Below, piece after piece: positions 1-5,084 of a stretch of DNA of 8,459 bases. This DNA comes from Lactobacillus sp. (GTDB lineage Bacteria > Pseudomonadota > Alphaproteobacteria > RF32 > CAG-239): contig JAISFX010000163.1 of NCBI GenBank assembly GCA_031263385.1, positions 1 to 8,459 of the forward strand, in the 5' to 3' direction. Positions within the stretch are counted from its first letter, which is position 1. Every line of letters starts with the position of its first letter. Below the pieces are notes generated by a model that saw only the letters and a list, made by a program, of their open reading frames with translations, ran no database searches and was not told the DNA's origin. A program made the translations under genes and the position numbers.

Positions 1-436
1 CCGCACCTATGCTCTTTCTTAAAAGAATCACGCCTACAAAACCGCCCCAGTCAAAAACTGTCGGAACAAATCTAGATACAAAAGACATAACCGGCGCCAA
101 AAACACCATCCCCAAAACAAATGCAAAAATTCTTGGATAAACAAAAAGAACATCTCTGCCCCTAATCTTGTTATATCCCCAAACTATCGGTGCAATTAAG
201 AAAGGAACTATAGCAAACCCAACCACAGGCACAAATATAGATGCCCAAAACGCCCCAAAATACCCCAAAATATTTTGAGCTTTACGAGACGTCACCACAT
301 GGTACGATGGGTCATTAACATCATACGAAAGACAGCTAATAACAAGAAGCAGGCTGAACACAACCACCACAGCGCCCCATACCCGCCATGATACCCTGCT
401 AAATAAACTTTTTTCTTTTTTCTTTTTTCTTGCCAT
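1..436 (-). CDS. ftsK: FtsK-family DNA translocase, N-terminal membrane domain (partial, continues past left edge)
   Basis: Only the first 145 codons are inside the window; the frame stays open to the left edge. FtsK anchors at the division septum and pumps chromosome ends apart for dimer resolution. The visible part fits its 4-TM N-terminal domain. A lysine-rich cytoplasmic start (residues 1-10) is followed by hydrophobic segments at about 20-36, 62-86 and 101-120, with a fourth beginning near 130. The typical first periplasmic loop follows helix 1 (SYDVNDPSYH, residues 37-46), then ILGYFGAFWA (56-65). The ATG at 434-436 has an AGGA six bases upstream. It lies 55 bases downstream of the HIT gene on the same strand, so the two are probably cotranscribed. 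The RecA-like motor and gamma domains are not visible, so a shorter FtsK/SpoIIIE relative is possible. The N-terminus is coded by a 7-base tandem repeat. Confidence 0.85.
   Translation of the reverse strand, partial: MARKKKKEKSLFSRVSWRVWGAVVVVFSLLLVISCLSYDVNDPSYHVVTSRKAQNILGYFGAFWASIFVPVVGFAIVPFLIAPIVWGYNKIRGRDVLFVYPRIFAFVLGMVFLAPVMSFVSRFVPTVFDWGGFVGVILLRKSIGA
408..429 (-). repeat. Heptanucleotide tandem repeat, three copies, in the ftsK start region
   Basis: The plus strand reads CTTTTTT three times in perfect tandem, closed by another C. On the coding strand this is GAAAAAA x3 and encodes most of the lysine-rich N-terminus of FtsK (residues 3-10). Seven is not a multiple of three, so gain or loss of one unit would shift the reading frame. 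Confidence 0.8.
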
Positions 437-491
437 TTCTAGTCCTAATTTTCCATCCTTGGGGTTGGTGTATGAACCTAACAAACCCCTA

Positions 492-920
492 TTAAAACTG
501 CATATACTTTTCATTAGCCATCTTAATTTTAATGGCTTTCTCAATTTTATTAACCATATCTGCTTTATCTTCTGCTTTATAGTGCTTCGCTGCCGTTCCC
601 CACGCCAAACAAGGCCAGTTTTTATCTTTTTTCTGACGGCACACTATATGGATTGCCAACTGGTCAATTTCATCATCTGCAGTAGCAATATTTGTCTGGT
701 CACATGCAAAATTCTCTGCCAAAACCTCTTCACAAAGAGCAACCTCTCGCATTACCTGCAAGCGCTGTTCCATAGAAAACCGAAGCATATTCTTCGCATT
801 ATCGATTCTCGGCACCAAAATCAACCATGGATAATTGGCATTATCCTCCAGCAAAACATTGCAGAGTTTTAGTTCTATTATTTTATCTTTCTTAGCCATT
901 TTCGGCACCATACTAAACAT
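492..920 (-). CDS. HIT-domain (histidine triad) protein with degenerate active site
   Basis: HIT proteins are nucleotide hydrolases or transferases acting on phosphoramidates and dinucleoside polyphosphates. This 142-residue protein has the layout of the proteobacterial branch: LCNVLLEDNANYPWLILVPR (residues 19-38), a helical middle, the triad region at 87-95 and NWPCLAWG near 101-108. Most relatives carry Q-hydrophobic-H-hydrophobic-H in the triad. Here it reads Q87-L-A89-I-H91, so the position expected to hold the nucleophilic histidine is alanine (codon GCA, plus-strand 654-656). The protein may be catalytically dead or a binding protein. The ATG at 918-920 has AGGAG six bases upstream, which favours it over the in-frame Met4 and Met8. 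It is upstream of ftsK on the same strand and divergent from fabD. Family assignment is firm; function is not. Confidence 0.85.
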   Translation of the reverse strand: MFSMVPKMAKKDKIIELKLCNVLLEDNANYPWLILVPRIDNAKNMLRFSMEQRLQVMREVALCEEVLAENFACDQTNIATADDEIDQLAIHIVCRQKKDKNWPCLAWGTAAKHYKAEDKADMVNKIEKAIKIKMANEKYMQF

Positions 921-950
921 ATCATACTCCTGTAAAAAAACACTGTCCTG

Positions 951-991
951 TGTTTATGTTTAATTTTATATAAACAGCCCCTCGTAAAACA
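951..991 (-). promoter_or_regulatory. Candidate promoter with overlapping inverted repeat upstream of the HIT gene
   Basis: TGTTTAT (951-957) is mirrored by ATAAACA (970-976) with a 12-base spacer. On the minus strand a TAAAAT -10-like box (963-968) sits between the arms, with a weak TGTTTT -35 (986-991) at 17 bases. The geometry would suit an operator over a promoter for the hit-ftsK pair. The region is AT-rich, so chance is a real alternative. Confidence 0.3.
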
Positions 992-1021
992 CTCGCAAAT
1001 GCAGCATTACCCTTATGGCAC

Positions 1022-1036
1022 AGGCCTTTTCGGCCT
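1022..1036. other. Short GC-rich hairpin in intergenic region
   Basis: AGGCC-TTTTC-GGCCT is a perfect five-base-pair stem with a five-base loop. No T-run follows on either strand, so it is not a standard terminator. It could be a protein site or a remnant; no function is assigned. Confidence 0.4.
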
Positions 1037-1079
1037 CTTATCTATATAATTAAACCGCAGAACAAAACCCTTTAAAGTC

Positions 1080-1106
1080 TTGACTCTCTACAATATATTC
1101 TATAAA
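1080..1106 (+). promoter_or_regulatory. Candidate fabD promoter
   Basis: TTGACT (1080-1085) matches the -35 used before both downstream kinase genes. TATAAA (1101-1106) is a good -10 but at a short 15-base spacing; at 17 bases the hexamer is the poorer TAAACC. A start near 1113 would give a leader of roughly 170 bases before fabD. Confidence 0.4.
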
Positions 1107-1286
1107 CCTTGAAAAGTTGTTAATATTGAGGACATTTTTTTCAAACTTTTTTCCGTAACCCTGTACAGGAAAGGATTTAAGCCACGCACAAAGCGCAGTA
1201 GCGCATGTGTCTGAAAAAAATATGAGCATTCGGGCATAGAATATTGCTTTCAAATGCCCTATAGAAAAATTATAGGAATAAATTTA

Positions 1287-2234
1287 ATGAAATATTGTTT
1301 AGTATTCCCTGGCCAAGGGTCTCAATCAGTTGGCATGGGAAAAGAACTGGCAGACAACTTTAAAACTGCCAAAGACGTTTTTGAAGAAGTCAACCAAGCC
1401 TTGTCTCAAGACTTATTTAAGCTAATGACCGAAGGCCCTGAGGCTGAGTTAACCTTAACTGCTAATGCGCAGCCTGCCTTAATGGCAAACTCCTTAGCCA
1501 TTATCAGAATCCTTGAGAAAGATTTCGGGATTGACCTCTCCAAAACTATTTCTTATGTAGCAGGCCACTCATTGGGTGAATATTCTGCCTGCTGCACTGC
1601 CGGTGTATTCTCTTTAGAAGACACTGCAAAATTGCTTCGCATCAGGGGAGATGCCATGCAGAAAGCTGTCCCTGTGGGACTGGGCGGCATGGCTGCGGTT
1701 ATGGGCGTTTCTTTCAAAGATGTTGAAGCTTTGGCTGAAGCCTGCTCTGATGCAGAAAACCTCTGCGTTGCTGCTAACGATAACGCAGACGGTCAGGTTG
1801 TTTTATCTGGAAACATGCAAGCCATTGAAAAAGCTGTAGAAATCGCCTCTGAATTTGGTGCCAAAAGATGCATCAAGCTTCCCGTAAGCGCACCATTCCA
1901 CAGCCCGCTAATGCAGCCTGCTGCAGATGTCATGGCCCGCGCCCTTATGGAGGTCGAGGCTCATGATGCTAAAATCCCTTTAATTTCTAACGTACTTGCT
2001 TCTGCAATTTCTGAGAAAAAAGAAATCATCAAAGGCTTAGTTGAACAGGTAACCGGTTCTGTACGCTGGAGAGAAAGTGTAATCTACATGAAAGGACAGG
2101 GCGTAACCGATGTTGTTGAAATCGGCGCCGGCAAAGTTCTTTCCAATATCGTCAAAAGAAGCGATAAAGACATTAACGCAATCTCTGTTGGAACCCCTGC
2201 TGAGATTGAAGAATTAGCAAATAATTTAAAATAA
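1287..2234 (+). CDS. fabD: Malonyl-CoA:ACP transacylase FabD
   Basis: FabD moves the malonyl group from CoA to acyl carrier protein, supplying the extender unit for type II fatty acid synthesis in the cytoplasm. The 315-residue product is close to the usual length of about 310. It shows the N-terminal GQGSQ loop (residues 9-13) and the nucleophile motif GHSLGEY (93-99) with catalytic Ser95. Arg120 is the expected carboxylate-binding residue in LLRIRG, and His205 in APFHSPL is the catalytic histidine. Near the C-terminus are QVTGSVRW and EIGAGKVL. The ATG at 1287 is preferred over an in-frame ATG at 1254 because the protein then begins in family style (MKYCLVFPGQGSQ) and has AGGA at 1274-1277, nine bases upstream. 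It is followed after 65 bases by fabG on the same strand, with no terminator between them. Confidence 0.97.
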   Translation: MKYCLVFPGQGSQSVGMGKELADNFKTAKDVFEEVNQALSQDLFKLMTEGPEAELTLTANAQPALMANSLAIIRILEKDFGIDLSKTISYVAGHSLGEYSACCTAGVFSLEDTAKLLRIRGDAMQKAVPVGLGGMAAVMGVSFKDVEALAEACSDAENLCVAANDNADGQVVLSGNMQAIEKAVEIASEFGAKRCIKLPVSAPFHSPLMQPAADVMARALMEVEAHDAKIPLISNVLASAISEKKEIIKGLVEQVTGSVRWRESVIYMKGQGVTDVVEIGAGKVLSNIVKRSDKDINAISVGTPAEIEELANNLK

Positions 2235-2299
2235 CTATTTTGCTTTTAGAAGGCTATATGCCACCTAAAAACAAAATAAACAAGAAAGGACTGAACATA

Positions 2300-3037
2300 A
2301 TGTTTAGATTAGACGGTAAAGTAGCTCTTATCACCGGTGCAGCTGGCGGTATTGGCGAAAAGATTGCTCGCACATTACACGCTCAAGGCGCTATTGTTGC
2401 CCTTACAGATATGCGCGCAGAACCTATGGAGAAATTGGCTCAGGAACTAGGCTCAAACGCTCACGTTTTTGTTGCTAACTTAACAAATTCTGACGATGTA
2501 AATAATCTGGTAAAAGAAGTTGAAGCCAAATTAGAAAAAATCGACATCTTAGTAAACAACGCTGGTTTAACCCGCGACAACTTGTTTATGCGTATGTCTG
2601 ATGAAGAATGGCAGTTGGTACTAGATGTTAACCTAACAGCAGGCTTCAAATTAGCCCGTGCTGCCATCCGTGGCATGATGAAGCGCCGTTTCGGCCGCAT
2701 TATCGGCATGGCATCTGTTGTTGGCGTTATGGGCAATGCCGGACAAGCTAACTACTCTGCTTCTAAAGCCGGCATGATTGGCATGAACAAGTGCTTAGCT
2801 CAAGAAGTTGCCAGCCGTGGCATTACCGTAAACTCAATTGCTCCCGGCTTCATCAGAACTCCTATGACTGATGTTTTGACCGAAGAGCAAAAAACCGCTT
2901 TATTAACCAGAGTTCCAATGGGCGCTTTGGGTGAGTCTCAAGACATTGCCAACGTTGTTGCTTTCTTAGCAAGTGATGAGGCTAACTACATCACTGGCCA
3001 AACTATCAACATCAACGGCGGTATGATAATGATTTAA
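2300..3037 (+). CDS. fabG: 3-oxoacyl-ACP reductase FabG
   Basis: FabG performs the NADPH-dependent reduction of 3-oxoacyl-ACP in fatty acid elongation. The 245-residue protein is a classic short-chain dehydrogenase: cofactor loop TGAAGGIG (residues 12-19), NNAG (86-89) and the catalytic tetrad Asn111, Ser139, Tyr152 and Lys156 (YSASK at 152-156). It also has the APGFIRTPMT segment (181-190) and the C-terminal ITGQTININGG (231-241). An upstream in-frame ATG at 2240 would add 20 lysine- and asparagine-rich residues foreign to the family. The ATG at 2300 has AAGGA (2286-2290) nine bases upstream and gives the normal MFRLDGKVALITG start. It is the last gene of the fabD-fabG unit, closed by a terminator 26 bases after its stop. 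Neither acpP nor fabF follows. Other SDR activities are formally possible, but the fabD neighbour and high motif match make FabG very likely. Confidence 0.95.
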   Translation: MFRLDGKVALITGAAGGIGEKIARTLHAQGAIVALTDMRAEPMEKLAQELGSNAHVFVANLTNSDDVNNLVKEVEAKLEKIDILVNNAGLTRDNLFMRMSDEEWQLVLDVNLTAGFKLARAAIRGMMKRRFGRIIGMASVVGVMGNAGQANYSASKAGMIGMNKCLAQEVASRGITVNSIAPGFIRTPMTDVLTEEQKTALLTRVPMGALGESQDIANVVAFLASDEANYITGQTININGGMIMI

Positions 3038-3062
3038 TCTGCAAAAACAGATTGATACAAAA

Positions 3063-3091
3063 AGGCCTTGGGTTTCCCGAGGTCTTTTTTT
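3063..3091 (+). terminator. Intrinsic terminator after fabG
   Basis: AGGCCTTGGG pairs with CCCGAGGTCT around a TTT loop (ten pairs, two of them G-T), followed by a run of seven T. A-rich sequence before the stem would give a T-run on the other strand too, so it may work in both directions. The -35 of the next promoter starts two bases after the T-run begins to break up. Confidence 0.9.
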
Positions 3092-3092
3092 A

Positions 3093-3121
3093 TTGACTTC
3101 ACTTCAATAGTTATCTAGTAT
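3093..3121 (+). promoter_or_regulatory. Promoter of first NMP kinase gene
   Basis: TTGACT (3093-3098) and TAGTAT (3116-3121) are separated by 17 bases. Transcription would begin near 3128, leaving about 48 bases of leader. It directly abuts the fabG terminator and is matched by an equivalent arrangement before the second kinase. Confidence 0.65.
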
Positions 3122-3175
3122 CCCCACCTAAACAAAATTACACATAATATAATTAAAACCAAAACCCTCATTATT

Positions 3176-3769
3176 ATGCCCAAAAAAAGAATAAACCTCA
3201 TAGGAGGCGCCCCATGTTCGGGCAAAAGCGCCTATTCAAAATTAGCAATGTCAATGACCCCTTCATTATCTCTTTATTCTACAGGAGACGCTCTAAAAGG
3301 GCTAAAGGACGCCGAATTACAAAAAGATATCGCTAACGGCGAGCTTGTTTCGGACAACATTGTTATTTCACTTGTAACTGAAAGAATGAACTCTATCAAA
3401 GAAGAAGAAGAACTTCTCTTTGATAGCTTACCTCGCACTACCGCCCAATTTCATTGGCTCAGAAAATGGGTAGCTAAAAACAATTTTGAGCCTCATTTTT
3501 TCTTAATCGAAGCAGATGAGAAACTGCTCTGGAGACTTCTGGACGTCCGCATTGAAAAAAGCATCAATGCCGGCAAAGAACCCCGAGCAGAAGACAACCT
3601 TCAGTCCTTCAGCAATCGTCTTATTGATTACAAACAAAAGACAATCCCTGCATGGATAGAGGCCGAGCGCCATTATCAGGACTGTTTTCATCGAATAAAA
3701 GCAAACAAGGGGCTAAAAGACCCCGCCCAAAAAGAATATTTTACTAGAGTCTGGAAAAGCTCATACTAA
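3176..3769 (+). CDS. Adenylate-kinase-family nucleoside monophosphate kinase, paralog 1 (divergent)
   Basis: This 197-residue protein has the P-loop NMP kinase fold, which transfers phosphate from ATP to a nucleoside monophosphate. It shows a P-loop GAPCSGKS (residues 11-18) and YSTGDALK (34-41). The NMP-binding stretch GELVSDNIVISLVTERM (55-71) follows. FDSLPRT (82-88), with Gln91, corresponds to the usual LDGFPRT...Q. Conserved arginines appear at 120, 125, 137 and 148; the last two keep the 11-residue spacing of E. coli Arg156/Arg167. Only 11 residues separate Arg125 from Arg137, so the LID is the short type, as in AK1 or UMP/CMP kinases. Lys41 replaces the AMP-binding arginine, and DS replaces DG before LPR, so substrate preference or activity may be altered. 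The ATG has no Shine-Dalgarno. It is one of a tandem pair and probably not the only adk of the genome. Exact substrate unknown. Confidence 0.85.
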   Translation: MPKKRINLIGGAPCSGKSAYSKLAMSMTPSLSLYSTGDALKGLKDAELQKDIANGELVSDNIVISLVTERMNSIKEEEELLFDSLPRTTAQFHWLRKWVAKNNFEPHFFLIEADEKLLWRLLDVRIEKSINAGKEPRAEDNLQSFSNRLIDYKQKTIPAWIEAERHYQDCFHRIKANKGLKDPAQKEYFTRVWKSSY

Positions 3770-3782
3770 AATATCCTTTCTC

Positions 3783-3815
3783 AAAAGACAGGCCCTCTCA
3801 GGGACTGTCTTTTTT
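3783..3815 (+). terminator. Intrinsic terminator after first NMP kinase gene
   Basis: AAAAGACAG-G-CCCT pairs with AGGG-A-CTGTCTTTT around a CTC loop, giving a long stem with one internal G/A mismatch. A run of six T follows at 3810-3815. It begins 13 bases after the stop codon. Confidence 0.9.
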
Positions 3816-3816
3816 A

Positions 3817-3845
3817 TTGACTCTTAACCCATAATTTCCTAACAT
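3817..3845 (+). promoter_or_regulatory. Promoter of second NMP kinase gene
   Basis: TTGACT (3817-3822) and TAACAT (3840-3845) have the ideal 17-base spacing. As with the first kinase, the -35 box begins immediately after the preceding terminator T-run. The leader to the ATG at 3911 is about 60 bases and AT-rich. Confidence 0.65.
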
Positions 3846-3910
3846 CTCCGCAAATTACAAACTTTTCTAGAAATTATTTTTTCACATAAATCCACTAAAA
3901 TTTATTATTT

Positions 3911-4510
3911 ATGAATTTCAAAAAAAGAATTTCAATTATCGGGGGTGCTCCAAACTCCGGTAAAGGCTCCTACGGGCAGCTATTTGAAGAAAAAAGAGGT
4001 TTAATCCACTACAGTACAGGAGACGCCCTTCGCCAAAGCAAAGATATTCCTGAAGTTTTGGCCGCTATGGGCAAGGGAAATCTCGCACCGGACGATCTCG
4101 TAATGAGAATGACCGCCGAAAAAATTCTCAGTACTGAAAAAGAAATGCTCCTCGACGGTGCACCCAGAAACCTCTACCAACTCGGTTGGTTAGAAGGTTG
4201 GGCAGAGAAAAACAATTATGAAATGTTTTTCTTTTTCCTAGATGTCCCAGAAGAAGAGCTATGGAGACGTTTAAATAACCGAATCAAGGACTTTCAAGAG
4301 AAAGGCCTCCCTCCGCGTGAGGATGATAATCCGGAAGCCTATCAAAAAAGACTGGACATCTTCAATGAAAAAACCCTTCCTGCATGGTTAGAGGCAGAGA
4401 AAAGGTATCCTAAAAACTTTTACAGAATATCGGCCGTTAAAGACATTAAAGATCCAGAACAAGAAGCATATGCTTTAGGAATCTTGGTCGACTCTACTCT
4501 ACCATTTTAA
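3911..4510 (+). CDS. Adenylate-kinase-family nucleoside monophosphate kinase, paralog 2
   Basis: This 199-residue protein is a paralog of the preceding gene and is closer to a canonical NMP kinase. It has a P-loop GAPNSGKG (residues 12-19) and YSTGDALR (34-41), keeping the AMP-binding arginine at 41. The segment GNLAPDDLVMRMTAEKI (56-72) and LLDGAPRNLYQ (80-90), with Arg86 and Gln90, also match. Arg119/Arg120 and Arg124 precede a short LID, then Arg136 (PREDDN) and Arg147 (QKRL) at the family's 11-residue spacing. The long zinc or GRR-type LID of most bacterial adenylate kinases is missing, which is normal for AK1 and UMP/CMP-type enzymes. Both paralogs share KKRI at the N-terminus, the tail AW(I/L)EAE(R/K)-Y and length, so a tandem duplication is the simplest origin. 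There is no Shine-Dalgarno before the ATG. It has its own promoter and terminator. Substrate (AMP, UMP/CMP or dNMP) cannot be read from sequence. Confidence 0.87.
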   Translation: MNFKKRISIIGGAPNSGKGSYGQLFEEKRGLIHYSTGDALRQSKDIPEVLAAMGKGNLAPDDLVMRMTAEKILSTEKEMLLDGAPRNLYQLGWLEGWAEKNNYEMFFFFLDVPEEELWRRLNNRIKDFQEKGLPPREDDNPEAYQKRLDIFNEKTLPAWLEAEKRYPKNFYRISAVKDIKDPEQEAYALGILVDSTLPF

Positions 4511-4523
4511 GATTAAACACCCC

Positions 4524-4560
4524 GAGACAGGCCATACCCAAAGCCTGTCTCTCCCTTTTT
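4524..4560 (+). terminator. Intrinsic terminator after second NMP kinase gene
   Basis: GAGACAGGC (4524-4532) pairs perfectly with GCCTGTCTC (4543-4551) around a ten-base loop; CCC and five T follow. It starts 13 bases after the stop, the same spacing as in the first kinase unit, and has the same GACAG stem core. It also lies downstream of the convergent Nudix gene but has no T-run in that direction. Confidence 0.8.
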
Positions 4561-4969
4561 AAATCAACCCTAATTTATTCATAAATCTCATTGTAGCCAC
4601 ATTCTGCTGGCTATTTGTTATTTCTTCTCTATTCAGCCAGACAACTTCTGCCGCATCATCTCCAGCTATTGGCTCACCGCGCACATAGTCTGCTGTAAAC
4701 TGCAAGAAAATAAGCTGATATGTATCGTTCTTATAATTATCAACTATCGCACTGTCAAAACTTGCCGTTTTGAGATTATCAATCTCTACACCGGTTTCTT
4801 CCAACACTTCCCGACGTACTGCAGCCTCCAAATCTTCGCCAACATCAATTCCTCCACCCGGAATATGATACGTACCCTTAAAGGCTCCGTCTTGTTTGCC
4901 CTGCTTGATAAATAAATAGGCATCGTCCTTTTTCACCAAACAACTTACAATAACCCTCTGTTTCATCAT
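4559..4969 (-). CDS. Nudix hydrolase (MutT-like)
   Basis: Nudix enzymes hydrolyse nucleoside diphosphates linked to another group, such as oxidised NTPs, ADP-ribose or NADH. This 136-residue protein has a perfect box GX5EX7REUXEEXGU: Gly39, Glu45, Arg53-Glu54, Glu57-Glu58, Gly60 and Val61. It sits after the usual beta strands (VIVSCLVKKDDAYLFIKQG) and HIPGGG. Length is typical of stand-alone Nudix proteins, and no second domain is visible. Two adjacent ATG codons are possible starts; AGGAGA (4973-4978) is only three bases from the first (4967-4969) and six from the second (4964-4966), so the second may be used. It converges on the kinase pair and lies 115 bases downstream of the hydrogenase gene on the same strand. 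A strong hairpin lies just before its Shine-Dalgarno. Substrate is unknown; an NAD(H) or damaged-nucleotide housekeeping role is only a guess from context. Confidence 0.92.
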   Translation of the reverse strand: MMKQRVIVSCLVKKDDAYLFIKQGKQDGAFKGTYHIPGGGIDVGEDLEAAVRREVLEETGVEIDNLKTASFDSAIVDNYKNDTYQLIFLQFTADYVRGEPIAGDDAAEVVWLNREEITNSQQNVATMRFMNKLGLI

Positions 4970-4983
4970 TTATCTCCTAAAGC

Positions 4984-5008
4984 TTAGGGCGCGCCAAGCA
5001 CGCCCTAA
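4984..5008 (-). promoter_or_regulatory. Stable hairpin directly upstream of the Nudix ribosome binding site
   Basis: Read on the minus strand, TTAGGGCGTGC pairs with GCGCGCCCTAA around a TTG loop: 11 pairs with one G-T. It ends five bases before the Shine-Dalgarno of the Nudix gene. No T-run follows, so it is not a standard terminator. It could be a processing or stability element between the hydrogenase and Nudix reading frames, or could modulate initiation. Confidence 0.55.
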
Positions 5009-5033
5009 AACAAACCATCCATGACTTTGGAGC

Positions 5034-5072
5034 TTGGGTGTACTACAAACAAATTCCTACCATGACACCCAA
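5034..5072 (-). repeat. Inverted repeat just after the hydrogenase stop codon
   Basis: TTGGGTGT (5034-5041) is exactly complementary to ACACCCAA (5065-5072) with a 23-base loop. It starts 12 bases downstream of the hydA stop on the minus strand. The loop is long and no T-run follows, so a terminator is unlikely. It may protect the 3' end of the transcript or be a protein site. Confidence 0.4.
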
Positions 5073-5084
5073 AATACAAGGCCC

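Larger units (their letters stand above)
921..1286. other. Divergent intergenic region between the HIT gene and fabD
   Basis: No convincing gene is seen in these 366 bases. They hold the HIT ribosome binding site, candidate promoters for both directions, an inverted repeat at 951-976 and a short GC hairpin at 1022-1036. The presumed fabD leader contains GCGC-AGTA-GCGC (1193-1204) and GGGCAT/ATGCCC (1232-1237 with 1254-1259). A 67-codon minus-strand open frame (1050-1253) has no recognisable protein character. Confidence 0.6.

Noticed and set aside
459..872. 137-codon plus-strand open frame opposite the HIT gene
   Set aside because: It is fully antisense to a recognised protein family, its product is cysteine- and phenylalanine-rich with no motif, and there is no ribosome binding site.
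1022..1036. GC hairpin as a rho-independent terminator
   Set aside because: The stem is only five pairs and no T-run follows on either strand; no gene ends next to it.
1050..1253. 67-codon minus-strand open frame in the fabD upstream region
   Set aside because: No family character, no good ribosome binding site, and it overlaps the likely fabD promoter and leader. It could still be a small gene, but nothing supports it.
1254..1286. Upstream in-frame start for fabD
   Set aside because: It adds 11 residues not typical of FabD. The ATG at 1287 has the better placed AGGA and gives the family-standard N-terminus.
2240..2299. Upstream in-frame start for fabG
   Set aside because: The extra 20 residues are not FabG-like, and AAGGA at 2286-2290 clearly serves the ATG at 2300.
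2461..2736. 91-codon antisense open frame inside fabG
   Set aside because: It is a shadow of a strongly conserved SDR coding sequence, with no independent signal.
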